64,000 bases of DNA, from the NCBI GenBank assembly GCA_018667335.1, contig JABIVD010000052.1, positions 62,001-126,000 of the forward strand, in the 5' to 3' direction. The position numbers and the translations under genes were made by a program. Under the pieces are notes generated by a model, which had not been told where the DNA came from, made no database searches, and saw only the letters and a list, made by a program, of their open reading frames with translations. Source of the stretch: Rhodospirillaceae bacterium (GTDB taxonomy: Bacteria > Pseudomonadota > Alphaproteobacteria > UBA6615). Each line of letters begins with the position of its first letter. Position 1 is the stretch's first letter. Shown one piece after another: positions 49,954-59,777 of the stretch.

Positions 49954-50445
49954 TCAGGCTCGGATATGCAGCGCGCAGATCAGCGTGAACAGCCGCCGCG
50001 ACGTGTTGTGATCGAGGGTGATGCGGCCGTCCAACAGGTCGCGGAGTTGTTCTGAGCCTTCATTGTGGAGACCGCGTCGACCCATATCGAGCGCCTCAAT
50101 TTGCGCCGGGGACGATGCGCGGATCGCTTCGTAATAACTTTCGCAAACCGTGAAGTAGTCCTTGATGATTTTGCGGAACGGGGTCAGCGGCAGGGGCAAT
50201 GTTCCGACAGACGCACCAGTTTCGTTCGAGATATCGAATTGAAGCTGGCGCCCCTGCGCACGCAGGATCAGCACAAAGGGTCCGTCGGGCACATCACCGA
50301 AATGGGCCGGATCGGGCGTGAAAATATTGCTCTCGACCAGATCGTAGATCGCGACTTCGATCTCGCGCTCCACGTCGGGGTGGTAGCGAACAACGCCGGG
50401 GTTATCGATTTCGACCCGCGCGATCCTGTTCCCGGCTTCACCCAT
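49954..50445 (-). CDS. UPF0262 family protein
   Basis: A 163-residue conserved alphaproteobacterial protein. It begins MGEAGNRIARVEIDNPGVVRYHPDVE and contains TPFRKIIKDYFTVCESYYEAIR and GRRGLHNEGSEQLRDLL, which are the recognisable UPF0262 stretches. It is soluble, with no membrane segments. It lies 18 bases after hisD and two bases before the phosphatase gene, the standard neighbourhood. Function is undetermined. Confidence 0.88.
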   Translation of the reverse strand: MGEAGNRIARVEIDNPGVVRYHPDVEREIEVAIYDLVESNIFTPDPAHFGDVPDGPFVLILRAQGRQLQFDISNETGASVGTLPLPLTPFRKIIKDYFTVCESYYEAIRASSPAQIEALDMGRRGLHNEGSEQLRDLLDGRITLDHNTSRRLFTLICALHIRA

Positions 50446-50463
50446 TGCAGGCCCGGCGCAAAC

Positions 50464-51783
50464 TCAGCCGTCGCCCGATTGGTCGGTCGGCTCATCCGTC
50501 AGGCGCACTTCGACCGCCCGTGCATGCGCCTCGAGACCCTCGGCGCGGGCCAGGGTCATGGTAGGAGCGGCGAGCGCGCGGAAGCTTTCCTCGTTTGCCT
50601 GGAACATCGAGCTGCGCTTCATGAAGTCGAGCACACCCAGGCCGGACGAGAAACGCGCCGTACGTGCGGTGGGCAGCACATGGTTCGGCCCCGCCACATA
50701 ATCACCCAGCACTTCGGGCGCATAGGCGCCGAGGAAGATCGATCCGGCATTCCGGATCTCGCCCTCCAGCGCTTCTGCGCGTGGCCCGATCAATTCCAGA
50801 TGCTCGGGCGCCATGCGGTCGATCAACGCCACGGCATCGGCCAGATCGGGCAAAACGATCGTCGCGCCGAACGTCTCCCAGCTTTCGCGCGCAATCTCGT
50901 GGCGCGGCAATTCTTGGAGCTGGCGCAGGACCTCGGCTTCGACCGCGTCGGCGAAAGACGCATCGTCGGTCATCAGCACCGACTGGGCGCTTGTGTCGTG
51001 TTCGGCCTGGCTCAGGAGATCGGCCGCGACCCAGATGGGGTTCGCGGAGGCCTCGGCCACCACCAGTATCTCGGACGGACCGGCAATCATGTCGATCCCG
51101 ACCACGCCGAAAACCTGGCGCTTGGCCTCGGCCACGTACGCGTTGCCCGGGCCGACGATCTTGTCGACCGGCATGATGGTCTCGGTCCCATAAGCCAGCG
51201 CGGCGACCGCCTGGGCCCCGCCCACGCGATAGACCTCATCCACACCGGCGATGTCGGCGGCGGCAAGCACCAGCGGGTTCAGGATTCCATCCGGTGAAGG
51301 CACGACCATGACGATGCGGTCCACGCCGGCGACCCGTGCCGGAACGGCGTTCATCAGGACGGACGACGGATAGGCCGCGGTGCCGCCGGGAACATAAAGT
51401 CCGGCCGCCGCAACAGGCCGCCAGCGGCTGACAAGCCGGACACCCAGATCATCGACATAGTCGAATTCAACCGGGTGCTGATTTTCGTGATAGGCGACAA
51501 TCCGCGCACGCGCCGTCTCGAGCGCCGCCAGTGCATCGGCGTCACAGGCCGCACGTGCCGCCGCGATTTCCTCGGCGGTGACGCGCAGGCCATCCGCAGT
51601 CAGGCGCAGGCGATCAAATTTTTCGGTCAGCGCCAGGAGTGCTGAATCACCATCCGCCTTCACCTGGGCGACGATGGCCTCGACGTCGCCGCGCACATCG
51701 ACGCCGGCCTCACGCCGCTCAGCCAGCAGCGCCGCGAACAACGTGTTGAAGTCTGCATGCGCGGCGTCGAGCCTACGCGACAT
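50464..51783 (-). CDS. hisD: Histidinol dehydrogenase
   Basis: A 439-residue enzyme that oxidises L-histidinol to histidine in two NAD-linked steps. Family features: [23 protein letters not shown]-type NAD loop ([14 protein letters not shown]), [39 protein letters not shown] with zinc-binding and catalytic residues (Gln, His), and MAPEHLEL. The ATG at 51783 lies within the 3' end of hisG (11-base overlap), so both are cotranslated. The rest of the his genes are not in the window. Confidence 0.96.
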   Translation of the reverse strand: MSRRLDAAHADFNTLFAALLAERREAGVDVRGDVEAIVAQVKADGDSALLALTEKFDRLRLTADGLRVTAEEIAAARAACDADALAALETARARIVAYHENQHPVEFDYVDDLGVRLVSRWRPVAAAGLYVPGGTAAYPSSVLMNAVPARVAGVDRIVMVVPSPDGILNPLVLAAADIAGVDEVYRVGGAQAVAALAYGTETIMPVDKIVGPGNAYVAEAKRQVFGVVGIDMIAGPSEILVVAEASANPIWVAADLLSQAEHDTSAQSVLMTDDASFADAVEAEVLRQLQELPRHEIARESWETFGATIVLPDLADAVALIDRMAPEHLELIGPRAEALEGEIRNAGSIFLGAYAPEVLGDYVAGPNHVLPTARTARFSSGLGVLDFMKRSSMFQANEESFRALAAPTMTLARAEGLEAHARAVEVRLTDEPTDQSGDG

Positions 51784-52450
51784 CTCGGGCTTCCTGGGCC
51801 GCATCGCGGAATCGGTCGATCCACCCCGTCATCTCCGTCGCACGGGTCTTCAGGGCCGCGCGGTTGACCACGAGCCGCGAGCTGATCTCGGCGATCGTCT
51901 CGATTTCCACGAGCCCGTTGGCCTTGAGCGTGGAACCGGTCGAGACGAGATCGACGATCCGCCGGCAAAGGCCGAGGGACGGCGCCAGTTCGATCGCGCC
52001 GTTCAGCTTGATGCATTCGGCCTGAACGCCGCGGCGCGCAAAGTAGCGCTCGGTCATGTTGGGGTATTTGGTGGCAACGCGGACATGGCTCCAGCGCGCC
52101 GGATCATCAACCGCGACAACCGACTGCGGTGCGGCAACGGCCAACCGACACGCGCCGATGCCCAGGTCGATCGGGGCGTAGAGCTCGGGGTAATCGAACT
52201 CCATGATCACATCGCTGCCGGCGACGCCGAAATGCGCCGCGCCGAAGGCCACGAAGGTCGCAACATCGAACGCACGCACACGGATGATGTCCACGTCCGG
52301 CACCGACGTCTCGAAACGCAGAAGTCGCGACTTCGGATCGTTAAACGCTGCCTCAGGCTCGATGCCCACATGGGCGAGCAACGGCATCACTTCGCCCAGA
52401 ATCCGGCCTTTCGGCAGGGCAAGGATCAGTTTTTCGGTCTTTGTCGCCAC
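51773..52450 (-). CDS. hisG: ATP phosphoribosyltransferase, short form
   Basis: A 225-residue HisG short form lacking the regulatory C-terminal domain. It catalyses the first step of histidine synthesis and in this form needs HisZ, which is not encoded in the window. Motifs: [24 protein letters not shown] and the PRPP-binding [17 protein letters not shown]. The GTG start at 52450 with GGAAGGTG upstream gives the usual N-terminus ([15 protein letters not shown]); no ATG fits. Confidence 0.93.
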   Translation of the reverse strand: MATKTEKLILALPKGRILGEVMPLLAHVGIEPEAAFNDPKSRLLRFETSVPDVDIIRVRAFDVATFVAFGAAHFGVAGSDVIMEFDYPELYAPIDLGIGACRLAVAAPQSVVAVDDPARWSHVRVATKYPNMTERYFARRGVQAECIKLNGAIELAPSLGLCRRIVDLVSTGSTLKANGLVEIETIAEISSRLVVNRAALKTRATEMTGWIDRFRDAAQEARDVA

Positions 52451-52525
52451 GTCACACCTTCCATGGACCGCAAAACGATACTGCCGGCTGCCGGAGGCTC
52501 GCACCTCGCGACTATTCGGCGGCTG

Positions 52526-52981
52526 TTATTGGTCCGCGTGCTCCGGCCGCCACTGGGTCGGCCATGCTTCGCCGAAATCCTCCAGATGGCAGAGAAGTCC
52601 GGTTGTTTGCAGCCGAATAGCCGTATCTCCGGAGAAGGTCAATTGTACGGTCGGGCCATCGCCCCCGGCATCGGGCTCGCAGGAGATGGCGAGGAGATTC
52701 AAAAATGTGCCACGCGCGGCGAAATCGATGCCCCGGCGCTTCACATCCACAACGTTGGAGAACGACACGCCCGCATTGACGCGCTCGTCCGGTTCGCGCG
52801 CTGTGGCCCGGGCAGCTGCCTCCCAGCAGAACCGGTTGGCGACGAGTACAAATGTGTTTGTCTCGGGCTGGAAGCTGATGTCTCCGATGGGCACGATCGC
52901 ATCCTGCAGCGCGCCCGAGACGACCGCCAAATCCTTTTCATCGGTGGCGACGAGCTTCAGCAGGGATGCATCGGTCGGCAT
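52526..52981 (-). CDS. DUF2948 family protein
   Basis: A 151-residue protein starting [28 protein letters not shown], a pattern typical of DUF2948, an alphaproteobacterial family of unknown function usually found between murA and hisG. It overlaps the murA stop by one base (TGATG). It is acidic with no signal or membrane segment, and ends with a WPTQWRPEHADQ tail. Confidence 0.88.
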   Translation of the reverse strand: MPTDASLLKLVATDEKDLAVVSGALQDAIVPIGDISFQPETNTFVLVANRFCWEAAARATAREPDERVNAGVSFSNVVDVKRRGIDFAARGTFLNLLAISCEPDAGGDGPTVQLTFSGDTAIRLQTTGLLCHLEDFGEAWPTQWRPEHADQ

Positions 52982-54270
52982 CAGCTGTCCTCGACCCTTT
53001 CAATGTCGGCGCCGACGAGACGCAGCTTTTCCTCGAGGCGTTCGTAGCCGCGGTCGAGATGATAAATCCGCCGCACCTCCGTCACGCCCTCGGCGGCAAG
53101 GCCCGCCAGGACCAGCGACGCGCTGGCGCGCAGATCAGAGGCCATCACCGGCGCGCCGTTGAGCTGATCGACCCCGCGAACGATCGCAACGCTGCCCTGT
53201 AGCGTGACGTCGGCACCCATCCGCTGCAGCTCCGGCACATGCATGAACCGGTTCTCGAAGATTGTCTCGGTGATCACCGAGGCCCCCTTCGCGGTCGTCA
53301 TCAGCGCCAGGAACTGGGCCTGCAGATCGGTCGGAAAACCGGGATAGGGATCGGTCGCGACGTCGACGGCCAACAAATCCGTGTTGGCGCGGCTGACGAA
53401 GATGCCGCCATTGCGGGATTCGATGGTCGTCCCGGTTTTGCGCAGTTGCGCCGCCGCCGCCTCGATATGATCGAGCCGCGCACCCTCGAGCTCGACCGTG
53501 CCGCCGGTGATCGCAGCAGCCATGGCATAGGTGCCGGCCTCGATCCGGTCGGGCATGATCGAATGCTCTGCCCCGTGCAGGCGATCGACGCCTTGTACGG
53601 TCAGCGTGGCGGTGCCGACCCCATCGATCTTCGCACCCATGGCGATCAGGCATTCACAAAGATCGGTGATCTCAGGTTCGCGCGCGGCGTTCTCGAAAAT
53701 GGTCTCACCCTTCGCCAGCGATGCGGCGAGGAGCAAATTCTCGGTCGCGCCGACAGAGACCTTGGGGAACACATATCGCGCGCCACGCAGCCCCTTCGGC
53801 GCGCGCGCGCGGATGTAGCCGGCCTCAACTTCGATCTCCGCGCCCAGCGCCTCCAGCCCAGACAGGTGAATATCGACAGGCCGGGTGCCGATCGCGCAGC
53901 CGCCCGGCAGGGACACGGTCGCCACGCCTTCGCGCGCCACGATGGGGCCAAGGACAAGCACGGAGGCGCGCATCCGGCGCACGAGGTCATAGGGTGCGGT
54001 GGTGCTGGTGATCTTGCCGGCGGTCAGGGACATGACCCGGCCCACATGACCGCCATTCCCCGCCTGCCCATCGAGGGACACCAGCACGCCATGCTGGCCC
54101 AGCAGGTTGGCCATGGTGGTGATGTCGGCCAGATGGGGCACGTTCGACAGCACCAGTGCCTCGTCGGACAACAGGCTCGCGGCCATCAGCGGCAGGGCCG
54201 CATTCTTGGCGCCGCCGATCCGGATAACCCCGTTCAGCGTCTGACCACCCCGGATCCTGATCTTGTCCAT
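52981..54270 (-). CDS. murA: UDP-N-acetylglucosamine 1-carboxyvinyltransferase
   Basis: A 429-residue enzyme that transfers enolpyruvate from PEP to UDP-GlcNAc, the first committed step of peptidoglycan synthesis. Substrate-binding [19 protein letters not shown] (17-35), the active-site Cys C125 in [14 protein letters not shown], and [13 protein letters not shown] are all present. With Cys rather than Asp at 125, it is expected to be sensitive to fosfomycin. The ATG at 54270 is the canonical start (MDKIRIRGG). It heads the block murA-DUF2948-hisG-hisD. Confidence 0.97.
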   Translation of the reverse strand: MDKIRIRGGQTLNGVIRIGGAKNAALPLMAASLLSDEALVLSNVPHLADITTMANLLGQHGVLVSLDGQAGNGGHVGRVMSLTAGKITSTTAPYDLVRRMRASVLVLGPIVAREGVATVSLPGGCAIGTRPVDIHLSGLEALGAEIEVEAGYIRARAPKGLRGARYVFPKVSVGATENLLLAASLAKGETIFENAAREPEITDLCECLIAMGAKIDGVGTATLTVQGVDRLHGAEHSIMPDRIEAGTYAMAAAITGGTVELEGARLDHIEAAAAQLRKTGTTIESRNGGIFVSRANTDLLAVDVATDPYPGFPTDLQAQFLALMTTAKGASVITETIFENRFMHVPELQRMGADVTLQGSVAIVRGVDQLNGAPVMASDLRASASLVLAGLAAEGVTEVRRIYHLDRGYERLEEKLRLVGADIERVEDS

Positions 54271-54380
54271 GAAGTTCCGTTACCAGCTGCGAATGTTGAA
54301 TGAATGCCGGATAGACAGGGAATACGGCATTTGCGTGTCGTTACGCCGACCGCGTGAAATCCTGCGGCCGGACATCACCA

Positions 54381-54935
54381 TCAGAGTTTTGGCACCGTGA
54401 TGCCGCGTTGGTGCATGTACTTGCCCTTGCGGTCCGCATAGGACACATCGGGCGGACCCTCACCCTTCAGGAACAGGAACTGGCATGCACCTTCGTTGGC
54501 GTAAATTTTGGCCGGCAGCGGCGTGGTGTTCGAGAATTCCAGGGTCACATGGCCTTCCCACTCGGGCTCCAGCGGGGTCACGTTCACGATGATGCCGCAA
54601 CGCGCGTAGGTGGACTTGCCGAGGCAGATCACCAGCACGTCCCGCGGAATGCGGAAATACTCGACCGTGCGCGCGAGCGCGAAGGAATTGGGCGGGATGA
54701 CGCAGACGTCCGTCTCCCGGTCGACGAAACTCTCTTCATCGAAATTCTTCGGATCGACCGTGACCGAATGGACGTTGGTGAAAATCTTGAACTCACCCGA
54801 CACGCGCGCATCATATCCATAGGACGACAACCCGTAGGATATGACCCCTTCGCGTGTCTGCTCATCGACGAAAGGATCGATCATGCCGGTGTCCTGAGAC
54901 ATCTTGCGGATCCAGCTATCTGGCATGATCGGCAT
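54381..54935 (-). CDS. dcd: dCTP deaminase
   Basis: A 184-residue enzyme converting dCTP to dUTP. Starts [19 protein letters not shown]; catalytic region [41 protein letters not shown] (in part) with Ser, Arg and Glu used in deamination, and [19 protein letters not shown]. The ATG at 54935 matches the usual 184-residue length; GGGGGG lies upstream. It supplies dUTP for thymidylate synthesis in bacteria of this group. Divergence from neighbouring 67-residue protein is by a 129-base gap without any gene. Confidence 0.96.
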   Translation of the reverse strand: MPIMPDSWIRKMSQDTGMIDPFVDEQTREGVISYGLSSYGYDARVSGEFKIFTNVHSVTVDPKNFDEESFVDRETDVCVIPPNSFALARTVEYFRIPRDVLVICLGKSTYARCGIIVNVTPLEPEWEGHVTLEFSNTTPLPAKIYANEGACQFLFLKGEGPPDVSYADRKGKYMHQRGITVPKL

Positions 54936-55064
54936 GAAACGAACCCCCCAAGGACGCCCAACGGGCGCGAATTGACCTGATATCGCTTGTAGCCGATGGC
55001 CCACGCGCCCTCAAGCGGACCCGGTGGATAACAATTACACCATTAATATCAGTGGATTAGGGAC

Positions 55065-55268
55065 CTATGCGCCGTCGCCATCCGGCCCTGAGTCGGGCGC
55101 AGTGGACTGACGCTCCCGGCGCTGGGCGGTGCGCTTGCGCAGGTTCTCACGCAGGGCCGCCGCCTGGCGCACCTCTCGGGCCCGCTCGCTTTCCGCCTGG
55201 GCGGTCTTTTTCCCACCCTGTTTGCCCCTATCGTGGGAGGGGGGCTCGTCGGGAGTCTCTTCAGTCAT
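55065..55268 (-). CDS. Small basic hypothetical protein
   Basis: A 67-residue, highly charged protein starting MTEETPDEPPSHDRGKQGGK and containing one predicted helix RAREVRQAAALRENLRKRTAQRRERQ. Similar small proteins of this look are found in alphaproteobacteria. It starts ten bases after the RidA stop and is probably in one transcript with it. No signal or known domain; function unknown. Confidence 0.55.
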   Translation of the reverse strand: MTEETPDEPPSHDRGKQGGKKTAQAESERAREVRQAAALRENLRKRTAQRRERQSTAPDSGPDGDGA

Positions 55269-55278
55269 GGGCGCGCGG

Positions 55279-55668
55279 TTATTTGCTGTGGGAGGCGACG
55301 ACTTCGATCTCGACCTTCCAGTTCGGCGCGGCAAGGGCCGGTACCATCACGAGGGTCGATGCCGCCGCATGGCCCTCCATCCACCTGTCGCGGATGTCGC
55401 GGAAGCCGCCGACGTCGCCCGCATCGGTCAGATAGGCATTCAGGCGGACCAGATCGGACATCTGCATGTCCATGGCGGTGAGCGCCGCCTTGATGTTCGC
55501 GAACGTCTGGTCGCACTGGCCAGCGAAATCGTCGGCGCAGTTGCCGTCCGTATCGAGGCCGACCTGCCCCGAGACAAACACCAGCCGGGTGCCTTCGGGC
55601 ACTTCGACGATATGGCTGTAGTCGCTGGCCGGTGCGGGCAGCGTGTCGGGATTCACGAGATTCAGCAT
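55279..55668 (-). CDS. RidA family protein (copy 1)
   Basis: A 129-residue RidA/YjgF-type protein. RidA destroys reactive enamine/imine intermediates. The fold motifs RLVFVSGQVGLDTDG and FANIKAALTAMDMQMSDLVRLNAYLTDAGD (in part) fit; the canonical catalytic Arg expected in the VRVNAY-like strand corresponds to VRLNAY. The substrate may differ from the archetype. It follows the TerB-like gene by 40 bases on the same strand. A second RidA-like gene is at 62952-63377. Confidence 0.85.
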   Translation of the reverse strand: MLNLVNPDTLPAPASDYSHIVEVPEGTRLVFVSGQVGLDTDGNCADDFAGQCDQTFANIKAALTAMDMQMSDLVRLNAYLTDAGDVGGFRDIRDRWMEGHAAASTLVMVPALAAPNWKVEIEVVASHSK

Positions 55669-55708
55669 GGCGCTCTCCGTTTGGGTTGTTCGTTGAAATG
55701 CTCTGCGG

Positions 55709-56233
55709 TTACTCGGCGAGCGCGTCGAACGCGGCGGCCGCCGCTGTGGGCGCGAGGCCGAGGGCGGCGCAAATCTGATCGATGACCTTGTGTTCGTCGG
55801 CGCTGTCGCGCCCGTCGGCGAGGCTCATGGCCACGCTGATGCGCAACAGCAGATCCGCCGCACCCTCTTTGCCGGTGCCCGACGTGATCCTCTTCAGCAT
55901 CTTGTTGTGTCCGCCGTCGGCGTCCTCGGACAGGACGGCGACATGTTCATCGAACGCATCGACCACTTCATGGGGATCGAACAAACTCAGTTCCGACAGA
56001 CTCTCGACCACGGCGTCGAGGCGCGCGCGTTCGGAAAAGCTCACATCGCCGTCGGCCGTGGCGACCAAAGCACAAGCGGCCGCGACGGCCTCGAGAAAAG
56101 GCCGCTGGCGGTGACGCTGGAGTTCCTTGCGAAAACGGTCGAACAAAGTGGATGCCTCGGTGGGGATCGCAATCGAATACCGGGCGGATTTTTGCACGCC
56201 GGGTTTCACACGCCAACCACGGCCTTGCTGCAT
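55709..56233 (-). CDS. TerB-like tellurite-resistance family protein
   Basis: A 174-residue helical protein. The calcium/metal-binding-like loop VATADGDVSFSERARL (about residues 63-78) and a second ISVAMSLADGRDSADEHKVI are typical of the TerB fold. TerB proteins are linked to stress and membrane-associated functions; tellurite resistance itself needs further ter genes, which are absent here. Start ATG at 56233 is preferred; the next upstream ATG (56272) reaches the tRNA-Thr region. It diverges from tRNA-Thr and lies upstream of RidA. Confidence 0.65.
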   Translation of the reverse strand: MQQGRGWRVKPGVQKSARYSIAIPTEASTLFDRFRKELQRHRQRPFLEAVAAACALVATADGDVSFSERARLDAVVESLSELSLFDPHEVVDAFDEHVAVLSEDADGGHNKMLKRITSGTGKEGAADLLLRISVAMSLADGRDSADEHKVIDQICAALGLAPTAAAAAFDALAE

Positions 56234-56275
56234 ACGAACACCCGTGGCATAACCCGCGCGTTTTTCGACCATCGT

Positions 56276-56350
56276 GCCGCCGTAGCTCAGGGGTAGAGCG
56301 CGCCATTGGTAATGGCGAGGTCGAGTGTTCAATTCACTCCGGCGGCACCA
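56276..56350 (+). tRNA. tRNA-Thr (GGT)
   Basis: A 75-base tRNA with encoded CCA. Acceptor stem GCCGCCG/CGGCGGC, anticodon stem CGCCA/TGGCG with loop TTGGTAA (anticodon GGT), T-arm GAGTG TTCAATT CACTC. It stands alone between the divergent TerB-like gene and the FIST gene. Confidence 0.97.
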
Positions 56351-56452
56351 GTCGATCAACTCCTCTCTCCCGACCCAATTCGTTCCATTTCCGTGCGCTG
56401 AAACGCCGGTTGTGTTAGCGTTTCTGGTCAACGATCTGTGGGGGAACCGGTG

Positions 56453-57658
56453 ATGCTTGAGTTTTTTTCTGGTAGCAGCAGCGCCGTTAACTCGAAATCG
56501 GCGGTCCGTGAATGCCTCGATCTGGCGTTCGGCGAAGACGGCGGAGGCGATGCAAGCATCGTGTTCGTCCATTCCACGATGGGCCACAACATGCCCCAGT
56601 CACATGCCGCAATCCGGGAGTATTGCCCGAACGCAGAGATCGTCGGCTGCACCGGCAGTGGCGTGATCGGCCGCGAGGGTGTCAGCGAGAACATGCGCGC
56701 CCTGGCCGTGATGGCAGTCGTGGGCGACGAATGCGCGGTCGTCCAGAATGCCGGACTGACCGGTTCAAACTCCCAGCAGCTGGCCACCGAAACAGCACAA
56801 GCCCTGCAGGCAAAGCTCGACGGCATCAACATGATCTATGTGATCACCGCCGGCATGGACGTGGCCGGCGACCAGGTGATCGCCGGCATCGAGAGCGTTT
56901 TCGGACCCGAGATCATGTTGTTCGGCGCGTCGGCCGGCGATAACGGCAAGGCCGCCCGCACTTTCCAGTTTCATAGCGATAAAGTGCTGGAAGACGGCAT
57001 CACAATGGTCGGCTTCTCCGATCCCACGCTGGAACTTTTGACTGGTGTGCATCACGGCTCCCTGCCAATCGAAGGCATGACCTTCGAGGTGACGAAGTCC
57101 GACGGCAACCAGATCGTCGAGCTTGACGGCAAGCCCGCCTGGCCGACGCTGCTCGGCCGGCTCGGACTGCCACCGGAAACGGAACCGGGCTCGGTCATGG
57201 GGATCACCGGCCTCGGAGAGGATCTGGGCCCGGATGAAGCCGCCGAATACGACAACACACAAATTCTGCGCGTGCCGATCCGGGTCTCCGACGATCACCA
57301 GACATTCTTCGTGCACTCGACTTGCCTGGAGGGCACCAGGCTGACCCTCATGCAGCGCGACGAGAAACATATCTTCGACGGCGTGGACCGTCTGATGGCG
57401 CGCATGACCGACGCGCTCGACGGGCGCGAGCCGGTCGCGGTCTTCCATGCAGATTGTATGGCGCGCGGGCGCATGACCTTCAACAAGATCCTGAAGGACG
57501 AAATCATCGCCAAGATTCAGTATCCGCTGGCTGGCGATGACGGTGTGCCGTGGCTGGGTGTCTATGGGTTTGCGGAGTTCAGCCGGTTATCCGGCCGCAA
57601 CCGATTTCACAACTACACGACATCGCTCTACCCGCTCGTGCGTCGCAAATCCGCCTAA
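56453..57658 (+). CDS. FIST signal-transduction protein
   Basis: A 401-residue protein with the FIST_N and FIST_C domains, a predicted cytoplasmic sensor module in bacterial signalling; it has no membrane segment. Markers include VGCTGSGVIG near residue 65, MLFGASAGDNGKAARTFQF at about 160 and C-terminal VFHADCMARGRMTF and WLGVYGFAEFSRLSGRNRFHNYTT. The ATG at 56453 follows GGGGGAACC. FIST proteins are thought to bind small ligands such as amino acids. It is followed after 29 bases by a nucleotide cyclase gene, a likely partner. Confidence 0.88.
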   Translation: MLEFFSGSSSAVNSKSAVRECLDLAFGEDGGGDASIVFVHSTMGHNMPQSHAAIREYCPNAEIVGCTGSGVIGREGVSENMRALAVMAVVGDECAVVQNAGLTGSNSQQLATETAQALQAKLDGINMIYVITAGMDVAGDQVIAGIESVFGPEIMLFGASAGDNGKAARTFQFHSDKVLEDGITMVGFSDPTLELLTGVHHGSLPIEGMTFEVTKSDGNQIVELDGKPAWPTLLGRLGLPPETEPGSVMGITGLGEDLGPDEAAEYDNTQILRVPIRVSDDHQTFFVHSTCLEGTRLTLMQRDEKHIFDGVDRLMARMTDALDGREPVAVFHADCMARGRMTFNKILKDEIIAKIQYPLAGDDGVPWLGVYGFAEFSRLSGRNRFHNYTTSLYPLVRRKSA

Positions 57659-57687
57659 CGCCATTCGCATTGCCCGGCGGACGTTAG

Positions 57688-59763
57688 ATGGCAGTTTCCG
57701 ACGACAAGCCAAGCTACGAAGAACTCCTCGCGATGTGCACGCGCCTGGAGGCCGAGTCCGGCCGCCGCCTCGTGGTGCAGAACGACCTGAACCGGGCGAA
57801 AGACCAGGTCGACGAGGAGTTGGCGCGGTTCCAGACCATCCAACGCTATATCGCCGATGGCCTGAAAATCGAAACCGAAGCGGCGTTCTGCGAACTGACA
57901 CTCGAATCGGTGATCGAGGCCTTCGAGGTTGAGGTCGCGTTGTTCCTGCGCGTGGAGGACGGTGGCGAAAATCTTCGGCTGCTGGGCCAGTTCGGCTTCG
58001 AGGAGGTGCCGGAATCCCTCCCCTACGATCCCGACTGGTTCGCAGCCCCGGGAAGCCAGATTGCCGAGGCCGGCAGCGAACTGCTCACGCAGTGGCGCGC
58101 ACTGCCATTCGAGCAGGCGATCGCCTGCCCCTTCCACAACAAGGACCAGTCCATTGCCGGCATCATCGTTGCCGGCGTGACCCGTGAAGGATCGGGTTAC
58201 TACGCCGATCTTTCCGACGGACTGGCATCCGCCTTCACCGTGATGGTCGGGCAGGCCGGCGCGATGCTGACCAACCGCAATCTCAACGGTGAACTGGTCC
58301 AGCAGAATGCGCGGCTCGAGAAAGAAGTCGGACAGCACATCGTCACCCAGCAGGGTCTCATTGTCGCGAAACGCCATGTCGATGAGGAACTGACCCGGTT
58401 CCAGGCGATCCAGCGCTACATCTCCGGTGCCCTGGACTCCGACAGCGAAACCGACTTCTCGACCCGAACCCTGGAGGCCATCATCGAGGCCTTCGAACTG
58501 GAGGTGGCGGTGTTCCTCAGATACGCACCCGACAATGACACGCTGTCGGTGGTCGATCAGTTCGGATTCGAGGACGTCCCGGAGCATCTGCCGCACAACG
58601 CAAACTGGTTCTCCACGAGCGACAGCCGGATCGTCTCTGCCGGTGAGGCCGTATTCGATGCCTGGTCCGACCTCGGCTTTAACCAAGCGTTCCTGTGCCC
58701 CTATTACGACAAGAACGGCGCTTTTGCCGGTGCCATCGCAGCCGGCATTACCGATGAGGGTGCGGACTTCTTCGAACCGCTCGCCGATACCCATTTGTCA
58801 GCATTCACGGTGATGGTGCAGCAGGCCGGTGCGCTGTTCATCAATCGGCAGCTCAATGCGGAGATACTCGAACACAACCGGGCGCTGGCCAACCTGACCG
58901 ATTCCTACAGCCGCTTCGTGCCCTTCCAGTTCCTCGAACTGCTGGGACGTTCGACGATCCAGGAGATCGACACCGGCGACAGCACCGCGCTGGATATGAG
59001 CGTGCTGTTCGTCGATATCCGCGGCTTCACTGCATTGTCCGAACGTCTCGGGCCCGCGGATATTTTTGCCTCCCTGAACGCCTTCCTCGAGGTCGTCGAG
59101 CCTTTGGTCACCCGCGAAGGAGGCTTTATCAACCAGTATCTCGGAGATGCCGTCATGGCGCTGTTTCCGAAGAATGCCGACGCCGCGCTCGGCTGCGCGG
59201 CGGCCATCAGCGGTGCCGCACGACCATTCAACGAAGCCCGTCTGGCGGCGGGAGACCTGCCCATCAACTTCGGGCTCGGGATCAGCAGCGGGCCGTTGAT
59301 GCTCGGCGCGCTCGGCGGCGGCAAGCGGCTGGATTCCAACGTCATCGGCGACACCGCGAACCTGGCCTCGCGCACCGAGGGCCTGACCCGGCAATATGGG
59401 GTGGAAGCACTGTGCACCGAGCACACATTGTCGCGCCTGGAGCGGCCTGACGCGGTCGACTTGCGCGAGATAGACCGGGTCGTGGTCAAGGGCCGCGCAG
59501 CGCCAGTGTCCATCCATGAGTTGCTGGCGTGCGACACCGAGGCGACAGCCGATCAGAAACGCACCACCCGCAACGCCTTCGCGGCCGCGCTCGCACTTTA
59601 TAGAGACGGTCAGTTCGCCAAAGCGCGCAGCGCCTTCGCGGAATGCGCAGCCCAGGCACCGGACGACAATGTTTCTGCGCTATACGTCGCGCGCTGCCAG
59701 AGCCTCATCGACACGCCGCCGGAAGGCGAATGGCAGGGCGTCTGGGTTCTGGACAGCAAGTAG
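57688..59763 (+). CDS. Class III adenylate/guanylate cyclase with tandem GAF-like repeats
   Basis: A 691-residue soluble protein. Residues about 30-205 and 220-395 are homologous GAF-like sensory units; repeated phrases are ELARFQTIQRYI / ELTRFQAIQRYI and VIEAFEVEVALFLR / IIEAFELEVAVFLR. The cyclase domain follows (430-610), with metal-binding D443 in FVDIRGFT and D487 in LGDAVMALF, and GDTANLASRTEGL. At the base-recognising Lys position it has Gln (Q483, INQYLGD), so ATP or GTP cannot be decided. Residues 620-680 look TPR-like. It lies 29 bases after the FIST gene and probably receives its signal. Confidence 0.85.
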   Translation: MAVSDDKPSYEELLAMCTRLEAESGRRLVVQNDLNRAKDQVDEELARFQTIQRYIADGLKIETEAAFCELTLESVIEAFEVEVALFLRVEDGGENLRLLGQFGFEEVPESLPYDPDWFAAPGSQIAEAGSELLTQWRALPFEQAIACPFHNKDQSIAGIIVAGVTREGSGYYADLSDGLASAFTVMVGQAGAMLTNRNLNGELVQQNARLEKEVGQHIVTQQGLIVAKRHVDEELTRFQAIQRYISGALDSDSETDFSTRTLEAIIEAFELEVAVFLRYAPDNDTLSVVDQFGFEDVPEHLPHNANWFSTSDSRIVSAGEAVFDAWSDLGFNQAFLCPYYDKNGAFAGAIAAGITDEGADFFEPLADTHLSAFTVMVQQAGALFINRQLNAEILEHNRALANLTDSYSRFVPFQFLELLGRSTIQEIDTGDSTALDMSVLFVDIRGFTALSERLGPADIFASLNAFLEVVEPLVTREGGFINQYLGDAVMALFPKNADAALGCAAAISGAARPFNEARLAAGDLPINFGLGISSGPLMLGALGGGKRLDSNVIGDTANLASRTEGLTRQYGVEALCTEHTLSRLERPDAVDLREIDRVVVKGRAAPVSIHELLACDTEATADQKRTTRNAFAAALALYRDGQFAKARSAFAECAAQAPDDNVSALYVARCQSLIDTPPEGEWQGVWVLDSK

Positions 59764-59777
59764 CCGCGCACCTTCGC

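Noticed and set aside
55709-56587. Long start for the TerB-like protein extending across tRNA-Thr
   Set aside because: The extension is antisense to the tRNA and into the FIST gene's upstream region and gives no family-like sequence; the start at 56233 is adequate.
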